From Prostheceraeus crozeri (taxonomy: Eukaryota; Platyhelminthes; Polycladida; Euryleptidae): 64,000 nt of DNA. Positions 12,962 through 23,899 of the stretch are shown in pieces (position 1 is the first letter of the stretch; each line of letters begins with the position of its first letter). The notes under the pieces were generated by a model. It was not told where the DNA came from, did no database searches, and worked only from the letters and a program-made list of their open reading frames with translations. Position numbers and translations under genes: made by a program. The DNA is taken from positions 62,001 through 126,000 of the forward strand of contig CAJQUW010007919.1 in assembly GCA_907163375.1 (NCBI GenBank), written 5' to 3'.

Positions 12962-13109
12962 ATGGAATGGATATTCTCACGAATGGTGCCGCCCAAGACC
13001 ACAGCAATTTTTGCGATGGCTTTTCTAGTTTTCAATTTAAGTCACGGACCTTCGCAGGAAGAAACTTTGGAGTGCCTCGAGTGTTCTCTGAACATCAGAA
13101 TGAATTTCA
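12962..13109 (+). CDS. candidate first coding exon of a Ly6/uPAR-like protein
   Basis: A splice-acceptor-like TTTTTCAG ends at 12906, and a strong donor (CA|GTAAGA) begins at 13110. Between them one frame reads MVPPKTTAIFAMAFLVFNLS (ATG at 12983; an in-frame ATG lies at 12962), a convincing signal peptide, then ETLECLECSLN, the LxCxxC entry of the three-finger Ly6/uPAR fold. The exon would end in phase 1, which is usual for the first exon of this family. I found no downstream exon in the window. Without it the call rests on signal peptide, first cysteines and splice phase only. Confidence 0.35.
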
Positions 13110-14191
13110 GTAAGAAATGTTCCGAGCATTATATGAGAACTCTGAACTTTATTTGACCCTCAATCGGGCGCATTAATTGAAAATTTTCTTATTTGTCTAT
13201 TGTTGCAAATAAGTATGACATCAAGCTGATTTATAGCCGAATTAGTAATCTATGAACAACTTTTAGGATTGTGACATATAATTTTTGACAATAATTTTTT
13301 GGATGAGGGCCTAAAAAATGAATAATGTTTTCTACCCGTAGTATAATATCATACAGAAATACTTGAAATTGCTTGAAATGCGCAATAATGACACAATACA
13401 GGCCTGTAACTTTTATCTTTTAAAGTAATTGTTGATTTATTGACTTTGACAACATGTACAGGGTGACCAGTTAAGACGCCGGATTGAATTCAATAGCATA
13501 TCCACGATACTGAAGATATGTTATTAATTAAATGCCTAGAATATTTACAAAGGTATGTAACTTCATTTTGCATTGTCAATTTGCTATGGATTTGATGCAG
13601 AAGTTGCATTGGGTGAGTTCCACTCATAATGGTAATAAAACACCTGGCACAGTCACACCACTTGCCATTTGTATTATTGGATAAAAAATCTCAGGGCATC
13701 TTTATGCCGTCGTCACAGTAGTTGCTCCTTTAGTACAATTACCCTTACAAAGTTCAAGTTGCACAACAGTTTGAAACTTGCGACCATACAGTTCGCCAAG
13801 ATTGTGCCAATTTTGCGCTTCACACAACCGGCGGGAAGCCCTTTAACCCTTGGATTACCAAAACATTTTTCACTACGTCAATGACCAATAGGGGTGCACG
13901 TGCACCCCATCACTTTTTTTAAGAAATGCTAGGATTTTTTTAAACTATAAAGTTAGAAGAAATTCTTCTTATTAACTTACCAGTGCCTATGTAATTAGGT
14001 GACATGATGTGATCTATTATTGAATATTTACGTTAATTCTCTTCAAATCACGAACTAAATTCAAACATAAAACAAGAGCTACAAAAGATGTTATATGATT
14101 AATTTTATTTCTGGTAGGAATGGGAAGAGTTCAAAACTATTTCGCTATATTCAACATAGAAACAAATTCAATAATTGTGATGACAAGAAGA

Positions 14192-15853
14192 TCACAAAAC
14201 GGAATTTGGAGCAGCATGTTCGTTGCAAACAAAGTTGAAACATTTCACACATTTATTTCGGCTTTTTCGGTCACGTTGACGATGACACATGTAACATCGG
14301 CCTTGCATCTTCTGCTGAATCATTGATGCTGCTGCTGCCTTCAACAGAGAGGAAACACCTTGGAAATTTGTTTGTTTTCGAACACGATCAGAAATTTGTT
14401 CTTCAGCAAAGGCCTTTCCCAAAGCCTCGAGATACAATCGCCTTTGTCTTGGTCCATTCACTTCCAATACGGCTGGATACTTGGTTGAAAAATACACAAA
14501 CGCGTTGTATGCAGCAGAGTCGAGCATGAAAAAGAAGATGTTCAGCGGCCACCTTCAGGTGTTTCTCCGGCAAGAATATTGTGCAATAATCATGTCAAAA
14601 GTGTCTACGCAACCTTTTGTTGCATTGTACGAGTGGATTATTTCCGGCTTTTTCAAGCCATCTCCTCTTTCATCGATAACTTTCTTGCTGTGATGTTCTG
14701 TTGATAGGAGCACGACTGTTTTGTTCTTTTTAGGAACATAGGAAACGAGTGTTTTTTCTTTCGAAAACCCGAACAAACTGGAATGAACGTCACGTCTTCT
14801 TCCGCCCGTGAATTGTACCGGAATTGCCGCTTTGTTTTTCCTGAGAGTGCCAGTCAGGGTCAGTCTTTTCTCCCACAACTTCTCGCATAGCGGTACAGAG
14901 GTAAAGAAGTTATCTGTCGTGACACCTCTTCCTGTTCCTTCAATTGTCTTCACTAAGCGGAGTACAAAGTTCATGCCAACATCTTTTTGTCGCTCCTCAG
15001 TTTGATCTTTCCCCAAATATATCTCAACGTTGCATTGGCATGCAGTTTTCACGTCGCACATACAAAAATACTTCACTCCATATCTGGCGGGTTTCGAAGG
15101 CATGAACTGTCTGAATGAACAATTGCCTCTAAAAGCATATAGCGTTTCATCGATCGTTACGTGAGAGTCCGGCTCAAATGCAGTGCGCACTTTTTCTTGG
15201 AATAAGGAAAACACGACCTCCATCTTGCGAAATTTTGAATCCGTTGACCACCGTCCATGAACGTCATCGAAAGCTAGATACCTGCTAAGTTGCTGGAATA
15301 GATTTCTCGATAAGATGAGCGTCACAAATTCTTGATAATGGAGAGATGTTGGACTCCAGATTTCCTGTATCATAACATTTCTCTTCTTCGTCACTCCGAG
15401 TATCAGAAGAATGCTGATAAAGCCCCAAATTTCGTTCTCGGTAATTTCTGGGATATCATCATTCAGTCGTTTGTTAGTGCAATCACGAATGTGCTGTATC
15501 ATGGATGGAGTAAACAGACTTTGAAAAAAGTCCTTTTGATCTTCTAAATGATAAGTTTGAGCCGTCAGTCCCGGTCGTACGTTCACGATATTTCTTTGTC
15601 TATACGCTGAAGAATGTGGCGATGTCTCAGACCAACGTGACCCATCTCTGCCATAGTAGAATTCTCCGCTCGAGTTTCTTTCGTCCATATCTGTATCTTC
15701 TTCACTCTCTGTCTCATCGATGCTTTCTTCCTCTTCATAAGATGCATTGTCATCTTCATCACTGTGCTCGATATTCTCATCATCAATCTCTTCAAAGTCG
15801 GATTCATTTGCCAAGATATCTGCAATTGCTGCCGCCGAATACCTACTTGCCAT
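14192..15853 (-). CDS. piggyBac-type transposase with one in-frame stop
   Basis: Cut-and-paste transposase of the DDD piggyBac family. From the ATG at 15853 (MASRYSAAAIADILANESDF) the frame runs 553 codons, the usual length. It has an acidic N-terminus (about residues 15-70), a transposase core with Asp near residue 235 (VTIDETLYAFRG), 314 (GVTTDNFFTS) and 417 (KGCVDTFDMI), and a C-terminal zinc-binding region, CYMCHRQRDRKSRNKCVKC, about residues 510-545. The Asp spacings match those of the insect founder enzyme. A TGA at 14555-14557, just after the third Asp, interrupts an otherwise single open frame, and reading continues in phase to 14192. The longer open frame up to 16042 only adds translated microsatellite. 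Confidence 0.9.
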
Positions 15854-15957
15854 TACGCGCACAATACAATGCGGTCTCTGTGCCAACCTTTGCAATTCGA
15901 AGGTCTGACTGACTTCAGCTCGTGGCGTCAAGCGAAATCGATTGGAGGACATGGGTT

Positions 15958-15981
15958 CCTCTCTCTCTCTCTCTCTCTCTA

Positions 15982-16022
<41 letters not shown>

Positions 16023-16075
16023 GAACGCATGCGTATGCACACGTGCGTGCGTGCGTGTGTGTGAGAGAGGGGAAG
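15958..16075. repeat. (CT)n / (CA)n / (GT)n microsatellite tract
   Basis: Runs of CTCTCT (about 15958-16005), CACACA (about 16003-16022) and GTGCGTGCGTGTGTGTG (about 16044-16060) lie upstream of the piggyBac transposase gene, within the element. Open frames through it in several directions are low-complexity artefacts. Confidence 0.85.
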
Positions 16076-16402
16076 TCGCTACTTTCTCTGAAAAGCCGTA
16101 CATGTGCAAACGAACGCACACGTAAAAAGTCTAAGCCACATTGAAACAAAAAGGAAGCTTCATCACAAAAAAAGGCCACGCGAATGACCAAAAGGGGTGC
16201 AGGTGCACCCCAGAGCACATTCTTTAGCTATTGCGTTAAGCGATGGTTATAGAATTGGTTGTTAACGTGGTCAATTCCTTCTCTATATAATAATGTTTAA
16301 ACATATAGCCCCAAAGAGCAATACATTTTCCCGATCATAATTTTTTGCAACAATATATATACGGGGGTGCATGTGCACCCCTTTTGGTAATCCAAGGGTT
16401 AA

Positions 16403-16915
16403 GAAGTGAAAAAAAGTGCAGCCAAAAGTAGTAGTATATTTCAATACTGCTTACCTAGTTGTGTTTGAAAATGTGTGTCCTTAAAATCTTCTATGCCCTT
16501 CTTGCCAGAAAATCATAGATATCGATTTGTCATAAAAACTGCTCTATTTTTCCTATAGAAATTAGCATTTGATTGGATTGTGCAGACAGCATAAGAAGTG
16601 CAGGCATAACTAATAGTATATATCAACTATGACTGCTTGGAGGTATTTGAAAAAGCATATCTTAAGGTGCCTCTATGCTTTTCTAGCCAGAGAATCATAG
16701 CTATCGACTTTTCATGATTGGTAGGCCTATTCTCAGTGACTATACAAATTAGCGTTTGAACGAACAGTGTGTGAGGCGTGAGCAGTATGAAAATGTGCAG
16801 ACATAAATAATAATACATTTCAAACATTCTGGATTAATGGTTTTTAATTATGTTCGTCTTTAAAATCTTCCATTATGTTCTTTTGTTAGAAAATCATAGA
16901 TAATACTTCTGACTG
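16403..16915. repeat. left long terminal repeat arm of outer CAC element, built of about 190-bp tandem units
   Basis: 16403-16862 matches 23420-23877 inverted with only about two differences. Inside it three diverged units follow each other, starting at about 16404, 16597 and 16789. Each has a GTGCAG(G/C/A)CATAA-like start and a later GCC/TTAGAAAATCATAGAT-like block. Such internally repeated inverted arms usually hold multiple transposase-binding sites. A frame of 66 residues is identical on both arms only because the arms are identical. It is not a gene. Confidence 0.85.
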
Positions 16916-17289
16916 AAGATACAGAAACAAAGTCAGCTCTGCTTTATCTCATATGCATTGATTCACTGAGTGGTCGACAAAATGTCATTTCACTCATTAC
17001 TGACATAGAAAGCTAAGCAATCATTGAAATAATAAAACTTATCCGAGATGCCTATGTCAATGTTTGTAAACAACACGCTCGCGCGAAGAAGTGTCGATTG
17101 TCTAGCCAATCAGAATACGAGAAAGGTGAACCATCGATTCGTTTTCTGTCACCATTTTCCATAGAAATTGGTGACAATAAAACTTTGATATCAAGAACAT
17201 CGTTCGCTTCAAGTAAACAATCTCTTTCTCAGCCATTTCATAGCCTGCAGAGCTTCACCTCGTGTGTGCATCTTTTGGATCATTAATGA

Positions 17290-18144
17290 TAATGGCGCAT
17301 AGCAGAGAAGCTTGTAGCCATGAAGAGAACAGACGCAAAGTTTGTATAGTTTGTATGAGAAAGGGCAATCGCAACATTACGGAAACAATAATGACGCGTC
17401 TTCAGGAGAACTTCATTTCGAATTATGATTGTTCAGATGATAAGCTTCCATGCGCAATCTGCAGCAAGTGCAGCAAAGATCTTCGTGATGTTTCAAATGC
17501 TAACAAATCTTCCAACATTTTGCCAGACGCATTTGATTATAGTGTCATTGTTCCTAAATACATGGCTGCCACTCGTTCTGGAGTTCAACGACTGTGATTG
17601 CTGTATATGTGAAGTAGGTCGGCAAAGTGGTACTAGAGTAGATCATCATCGAATTGGCAGATGAGGACTCCACGATCCGTCCAGTTCGAACTGGTGTTGC
17701 CCGACTGTGTATAGATTGTCTTTCTCCTGTGGGGCGTGGTGTTCCTCATAGATGCAATATTTCATCTTTGAGAGGAAACATGAAGGCCATCTGCTCATCA
17801 TCTGATTCGAAAACACAGCAGCAAGTGGCAGGTACTTTGATCAATATTCAGAAAGAACAGAAGAAATCCCAAGTTATTTAACTACACACTTCAAATAGAA
17901 ACTCCATGACAATTAGTGTTGATAATGCGTTGACTCCTTCAGTATCAGCAAAACAACTGAACGATTTTCAGATCTCTACAAACTTATCAAACACAAAAAT
18001 GAAAAGAACCGCAATACCATTTCTACGCGATGTAAGTGGCCGCAAATTTGTAGAATCACATAATGAGATTTACCTGCAGGACAGAGATAGAGGGCATTGT
18101 CTGATTATTTTTCAATTCGTTTGATCAGTTCGAATGAAGTGGAT
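17290..18144 (+). pseudogene. outer CAC-element transposase, N-terminal half
   Basis: The frame begins MAHSREACSHEENRRKVCIVC (start at about 17290). It continues with paired-cysteine motifs: KVCIVCMRKG, PCAICSKC, CDCCICEVG (after a frame change near 17580) and ARLCIDCLSPVGRG (about 17695). This spacing of CxxC pairs resembles the N-terminal zinc-binding region of RAG1 and of N-RAG-type transposons. The rest to 18144 is the linker, ending SSNEVD at the GGAT target where the inner transposon inserted. At least three frame changes make it inactive. The related inner protein (19321-21244) shows the same motif order, which supports the reading. Confidence 0.7.
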
Positions 18145-21100
18145 CACGGTGTGTCAGAACGGACGAAAAAAATTCAAAAAATATATCATCGCCGGAATAA
18201 ATTTTTTTCAGTTTTTGGATGTCTCCACATTACAAAAATGCAAAAAGGAATAAAATTCAATGACCAGTTTTTTGTAATAGGCCATTTTTCAAAATGGCGT
18301 CAAAATTGCGATATTTAGATACATTTCACTGAGTCACACACTTTCTACTCTACACAAAGGCTTCTAACTATCACAACTATACACAGGAATTGCAGAAATT
18401 GATTCAAAATTTGTCTTTGCCTTTTGGCTGTTAATATGTGGATTAATGGTTCGTAAGTAGTATGATATGGATAATTTATGAAAATTTATATTCAAGAAAA
18501 AAAATGACGTTCATATCGAAATATCGTTATGATATCGTCTGTTTAATGCATTTATATAAAAGAGCAGACGAAAGATAATTCTTGATTTTAAGACTGACAA
18601 CTTTACTATCTTGATATGATAATATCGGACTCGACAGTAGCTTTAAATTGCTGCACCAATGTTTGTACTCGTATACAAAATGCAAGCGGAGATTGATGCA
18701 AATTTAATCAATGTGAAATGATGTCGATTATATCAGTGACGCTTAGATATATCATAATGATATAGATTTTTTTAAAGTAAAATGGTTTATTGCAATAAAT
18801 GAGGGCTACAAATTAAATAAACAAAGTCCTGGAATTAAAAGCTAAGATACATGTACACTAAAACATAGAAAAATACCTAAGATACTGTCCTATAAAGAAG
18901 AGTGAACTGAGGCTGAACTTAAACCACTTTACTCAGTATGCTGCAGTGTGCCCCGTACAGCAGTGTGCCCCGTTAACTTGTTATAAAACTTGTGCGTTCT
19001 AACTACAAGCCAGTCTTTGAACGGGGTCAAAATGTTGAATAGAACCGGAGTTACAGCAATTTGAAGTACGAAAGGGACTTATTGATAGCACTGTAGATTA
19101 TTGTGATATATCTAGGCGTCCCTGATCATACAATAACAGCACGCATGGAATGAGCCGATGTCTATGAATTAACTCATCTTTTTCGTGTTGAATTTGAATC
19201 TGATATTATCAATGGCTGTCGACGTCGTGCACGAGCACAGAATAGATATATACACGCCTGTTATATCGTTGTCTGCAATGAGCGCTGATTCCGTTATTCT
19301 ACTTCGATCTTCCGTACGTAATGGCAACTGCCCTAGCTCTTGATCACGAACGATGTCGTTACAAAGTTTGCGTCGTTTGTTACCGAAAAGGATCTAGAAA
19401 GCTTTCAGCAACAGACACTTCAACGATTAATGACTATGTGATTGAAGGATACGACATTAGTAATCCTGATTTTCCTGCATCACTTTGCAACGGCTGTTAT
19501 TTTATTCTTTCAAAAAAAACGCAATGGATATGACGACTTTGAAATACCCTTCGTCGATAATTATGATCCACATCGCCCACAAGCCCTTCGATCAAAGCAA
19601 AATTGTTCATGCAGAATATGCGAAGTATCAAAATTGAATATGCAAGCCGCAGTGAAGCTGAAGAAGAATCCTGGTCGACCTTCAGCTCCCAACAACAATA
19701 TTCCAAAGAAGATCAAAATATGTTCTCAATGCTTTACCCAGCTTTATAGTGGTTGTAGTCAGAATTATAATTCGTGTGCCTCCAAAAGAAACGCAATGAA
19801 TAACATCTCGAATCTTATTGATTCTTCAATGACGTCGTCAGAGCATTTGCAAATAGTGAAAGCACGCTCCCTATCACATTCTCCAGAGGCTCAGCCAACG
19901 TCGTCGAAATTCGTACTGTCAAGTGGTGACATGTCTGTTATTCAAAATGATTTGAATCTTTCCACGCGTGCAACTTTATATTTGGCCGAAAATATACGAA
20001 AGATAACGAAGTCTAGACATGCTGTTGAACCATATTTGAAAGACAAGTTGTATGAAAAAAACCACAAACTTGATGACTTTTTTGAAGTCAAAGAGTCTAC
20101 GTTTTATACATCAACGTCGAATCACGAAAAAATCACAAGACCCTTTGTTTATTGTAATAATTTAAAGCCCCTGATTGATTATATCAGAGAGACAAGACAA
20201 TCAGATGATATTTCTAGTCATGTTCGAATTGGCATCGACGGTGGTGGAGGCTTTGTAAAAGTGAGCTGTTCTTTGTTTGATCCTTCGTCGATCTCGAAAA
20301 GTCGATTTGCTGATTCTGGAGTGAAACGTGCATTCATAATTGGTATTGTCCCTGATGTTCCGGAATGTTATATGAACATTATCAACATTTGGACGACTGT
20401 TGGTGTTAACAAGATTGACATGCCATTTACCATCGCAACCGATATGAAACTTTGTAATATTCTTACAGGATTAATGGCGCACGGAAGCCTTCATCCGTGC
20501 GCTTGGTGCAACAGTGACAGACATCACCTGAGTGAACGAGGAGAAAGCAGAACATTTGGAGACTTACGATTAAAGTTTTGGTCATTTTATAGTTCTGGTG
20601 GAGATAAAAAAGTTGCCAAAAAGCATGGTAATGTGATACACCCGTCCGTTATCAAGGGTGATATCGATGGAACACTGGTTCTTGAGATAATCCCTCCACC
20701 GGAACTCCATCTGATGACTGGTGCGTTTCTGTCCGTATTTAATACTATGACTTCAGTTTGGCCTGAAAGTGACAAATAGCTGAAAATGTTGCATGTTCAA
20801 AAAGAGCAGCGACATGGTGGTACGTTTTCTGGAAATGCTACGAAGAAGCTATTGACTAATGTTGATATCTTACAATCAATCTGTCCATGGAATTGTTTAC
20901 CTTATGTTGAAACACTTCGTTGTTTGAATAACGTTGTCAATGCGTGTTTTGGATGGCATCTGTCACAAGATTACAAAAAACACATACAAAGCTTCATGAG
21001 AAGCTATCTTCATTTGGAAAATGCTCCTATCAACCCAGAAATCCACGCAATATTTTTTCACGTTTCTGATTTTTGTGACATGAAGAGCAGTGGACTTGCA

Positions 21101-22059
21101 GCGTTCAGTGAGCAAACTAGTGAAAGCATTCATCATGATTTTTTATCTATGTGGAACAATTGCCGAGTGAATTCGACTGATCATCCATTCTACCGAAGTC
21201 GCTTACTGGACTCGGTACGACGACATAACAGCCAGCATCTTTGATTTTCATGTATTTCCTAATTGTAGGCTACTGCGTTAATGTTATTCTTATATTCGTT
21301 CAATGTTTGTAATGAGATTTTTAGTATACAAAACCATAGTTTTTGTATTAGATGGAAAATTGTACAAGTAACTAAGATTACAAAGAAGACTCTAAGCACT
21401 ATTGAAACATTAGTGAGTTATAGAGTAGGCGCGCCTCTACTTATAAATACAAATTGAAAGACTAGCTAAGTAAACTTTCTTTGAGGAATAGATCGATAAC
21501 CGTTTTTGAACCTAGGCATCAGTCAGAGGCATCATCAACACCGTTACGGCTAGACTACTGTTAATTGACCTTGTAAAGTGATACTTGTCAATTTAGACTT
21601 TAAATCCAATAAATTGTTTAGGCAACAAGGTTCGACATCGTCTATATAAACATACATTATACAAACTATATCATAACTATATTTCGATATGAACGTCATT
21701 TTTTTATTCTTGAATATAAATTTTCATAAATTATCCATATCATACTACTTACGAACCAATAATCCAAATATTAACAGCCAAAAAGGCAAAGACAAATTTT
21801 GAATCAATTTCTGCAATTCCTGTGTATAGTTGTGATAGTTAGAAGCCTCTGTGTAGAGTAGAAAGCGTGTGACTCAGTGAAATGTATCTAAATATCGCAA
21901 TTTTGACGCCATTTTGAAAAATGGCCTATTACAAAAACTGGTCATTGAATTTTTTTCCTTTTTGCATTTTTGTAATGTGGAGACATCCTAAAACTGAAAA
22001 AAATTTATTCCGGCGATGATATATTTTTTGAATTTTTTCGTCCGTTCTGACACACCGTG
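18145..22059 (+). mobile_element. inner CAC-ended DNA transposon (Chapaev-like), nearly whole
   Basis: The ends read CACGGTGTGTCAGAACGG inward from both 18145 and 22059. The target duplication is GGAT at 18141-18144 and 22060-22063. The inverted repeats extend about 400 bp (to about 18550 and 21655) with roughly 97-98% identity. Length is 3915 bp. The insertion lies in phase within the outer element's transposase (SSNEVD before, TDPLAE after). The interior carries a single transposase gene with two lesions. The first seven bases, CACGGTG, resemble the RAG recombination heptamer CACAGTG, as Transib ends do, but the 4-bp duplication fits Chapaev better. Confidence 0.88.
19321..21244 (+). CDS. 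inner CAC-element transposase, RAG1-N-like zinc region plus DDE-type core
   Basis: About 640 codons from the ATG at 19321 (MATALALDHERCRYKVC) to the stop at 21242-21244. The N-terminal part holds cysteine pairs KVCVVCYRKG, SLCNGC, NCSCRIC and KICSQC (to about residue 150). The core has VRIGIDGGGGFVKVS (Asp codon 20237-20239), FTIATDMKLCNILTG (Asp 20441-20443), HPCAWC (20492-20509), LEIIPPPELHLMTG (about 20680) and SEQTSESIHHDF (Glu 21110-21112 or 21122-21124). These make a plausible D-D-E set with the C/H motif seen in several eukaryotic transposases. One frame slip lies in the A8 run near 19510, and one in-frame TAG at 20777-20779 stands where the relatives I recall carry Trp. Family assignment (Chapaev versus Transib/N-RAG) is an inference. 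Confidence 0.75.
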
Positions 22060-23192
22060 GGATACCGATCCACTTGCTGAAATACCTATCATATTTTGCA
22101 ATGATTTACCTGGTTTCCTTGTGCATGTGTGCTGGAAACGCAACATCAACACAGCTGATTGCAGTGTCCAATTTGGAATAGATTCAGGAGGCGGAATCTT
22201 TAAAATTTGCTTTACCATTTTCTGTAGGATAGAAAGTAGCAGAGCAATGTCTGGTGGCAGCTTAAAAGAACTCATGATCATTGGAATAGCTCCTGAATTG
22301 AAGGAGAATTACTCTAATATGAAGTTTATGATTGAATCATTCAACTTCAATGATATACACATGCCAATGACGTATACCGTTGACCTCAAAATGGCAGCCA
22401 TTTTAGGGGGCATACAAGGTCATGAGAGTACTTTTCCATGCATATGGTGCGAATGTCCAAAGAGCTTGTTTCACAATGCTGCAGCTTCCAAATCTTTTCA
22501 CATCAGAACGATAGGCTCAGTAAAGCTTCAATCCGATTCTTTCAAAAAAAGTGGCAAGGTTGACGCGAAGGAATATAAAAATTCCGTTTGAGCCTCTTTT
22601 AAAAGGTGGCGATCATGAAATATTTATTAATATTTTGCCACCCCCAGAGCTTCATCTCTTGCTACGCATAACAAGCAGATTATTCAAAGCACTTCAGGAA
22701 AAGTGTCCAAATATTGCACAGAACTGGCTAAATCATTGTGGGATTGTTATAGCGAAGTTGCATTCAGGTGAAATGAATGGAAATACATGCCGGCACTTGC
22801 TAAAGAATGTTGATTTCTTGGCAGAAATTTCTGACCCGAAACTTCCAAAATTTCCTGACACTTTTAGAAAATTCAGTCGTGTCGTGAATTCGTGCTTCGG
22901 CAATTATTGGGATCGAGAAATATTCAAAGAAAATATCGACGCGTTCTTCGATGCGCACCAAAAATTACAGATTCCCACGACAACCTCTGCTCACGTAACA
23001 TTTGTACATGTACCTTAGTTTTGTCTCTTCAAAAGGTCTGTCTTAGGATTATACAGCGAGCAGCAATCCGAGAGTGTCCATTTCGATTTCAGGTCTATTT
23101 GGGAACATGGAGGCAAAGTGGGACTGAATCATCGCCAGTACTCCGAAAAACTCTTAACTTGTGTTGTGCGATACAATGGACGACATTTATGA
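22060..23192 (+). pseudogene. outer CAC-element transposase, catalytic half
   Basis: Continues the gene broken at 18144. It has VQFGIDSGGGIFKICF (Asp 22181-22183), MTYTVDLKMAAILGG (Asp 22382-22384), FPCIWCEC, INILPPPELHLL (about 22630) and, after a frame change near 23018, LGLYSEQQSESVHFDF (Glu about 23058 or 23070), ending YNGRHL before a TGA at 23190-23192. Every core motif of the inner enzyme has a counterpart here, at perhaps 35-40% identity by eye, so the two elements are distinct families. Frame changes near 22580 and 23018 inactivate it. Confidence 0.75.
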
Positions 23193-23395
23193 TTTCTGTA
23201 TAATTTCTATATATCTGTATAATCTCTATATCTTCTGTATAAATTCTGTCTAATTTCGACGTTCCATAATTCTGTGATTCACGTTTGAAATTCTACGTTT
23301 TGATACTCAGTAAAGGATTCACATTCTGATGGTTTCAGGTCATGAAAAAACGTTCAAATTAAACGTTATGGAAGATAAGGCTCATAGTGAAATCA

Positions 23396-23895
23396 TAGAT
23401 ATCTATGACTATAGAGACGAACATAATTAAAAACCATTAATCCAGAATGTTTGAAATGTATTATTATTTATGTCTGCACATTTTCATACTGCTCACGCCT
23501 CACACACTGTTCGTTCAAACACTAATTTGTATAGTCACTGAGAATAGGCCTACCAATCATGAAAAGTCGATAGCTATGATTCTCTGGCTAGAAAAGCATA
23601 GAGGCACCTTAAGATATGCTTTTTCAAATACCTCCAAGCAGTCATAGTTGATATATACTATTAGTTATGCCTGCACTTCTTATGCTGTCTGCACAATCCA
23701 ATCAAATGCTAATTTCTATAGGAAAAATAGAGCAGTTTTTATGACAAATCGATATCTATGATTTTCTGGCAAGAAGGGCATAGAAGATTTTAAGGACACA
23801 CATTTTCAAACACAACTAGGTAAGCAGTATTGAAATATACTATTACTTTTGGCTGCACTTTTTTTCACTTCTTAAAGGGCTTCCCGCCGGGTGTG
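23396..23895. repeat. right terminal arm of outer CAC element
   Basis: Inverted near-identical partner of 13823-13846 plus 16403-16862. It preserves the unoccupied TTAA (about 23872) that the piggyBac-type element used in the left arm. Confidence 0.88.
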
Positions 23896-23899
23896 TTCA

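Larger units (their letters stand above)
13847..16398 (-). mobile_element. piggyBac-type DNA transposon, nearly intact
   Basis: Perfect 17-bp inverted ends, CCCTTGGATTACCAAAA at 13847-13863 and its complement at 16382-16398, are flanked by TTAA at 13843-13846 and 16399-16402. The target is the TTAA in the left repeat of the outer CAC element. The right repeat of that element keeps the empty TTAA at about 23872. Length is 2552 bp, normal for piggyBac. Subterminal palindromes GGGGTGCACGTGCACCCC (13891-13908), GGGGTGCAGGTGCACCCC (16194-16211) and GGGGTGCATGTGCACCCC (16364-16381) probably bind transposase. The body holds one transposase gene on the minus strand. Confidence 0.95.
13823..23895 (+). 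mobile_element. outer CAC-ended DNA transposon (Chapaev-like) carrying two insertions
   Basis: The left end CACAACCGGCGGGAAGCCC (13823-13841) and the right end, read inward from 23895, CACACCCGGCGGGAAGCCC differ by one base. The 4-bp target duplication TTCA lies at 13819-13822 and 23896-23899. Without the piggyBac insertion the inverted repeats run for about 480 bp and are almost identical. The gene inside is on the plus strand (17290-23192), interrupted by the inner element at 18145-22059. CAC ends with a 4-bp duplication fit Chapaev elements of the CACTA/Mirage/Chapaev group. The ends also recall the CAC-starting ends of Transib. Net size without insertions is about 3.6 kb. Confidence 0.82.

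Noticed and set aside
15615-16218. Several long frames on both strands over the (CT)n/(CA)n tract
   Set aside because: Low-complexity repeat translated in different frames, shadowing the piggyBac transposase N-terminus and its upstream region.
16627-16827. A 66-residue frame identical to one at 23447-23647
   Set aside because: Both lie in the two near-identical terminal arms of the outer CAC element. The identity is of DNA, and there is no sign of a protein.
18145-22059. A true RAG1/RAG2 recombinase or ProtoRAG locus
   Set aside because: No RAG2-like kelch or PHD frame, no RAG1 RING motif in order, and a 4-bp rather than 5-bp target duplication. Resemblance is limited to the N-terminal cysteines and CAC ends.
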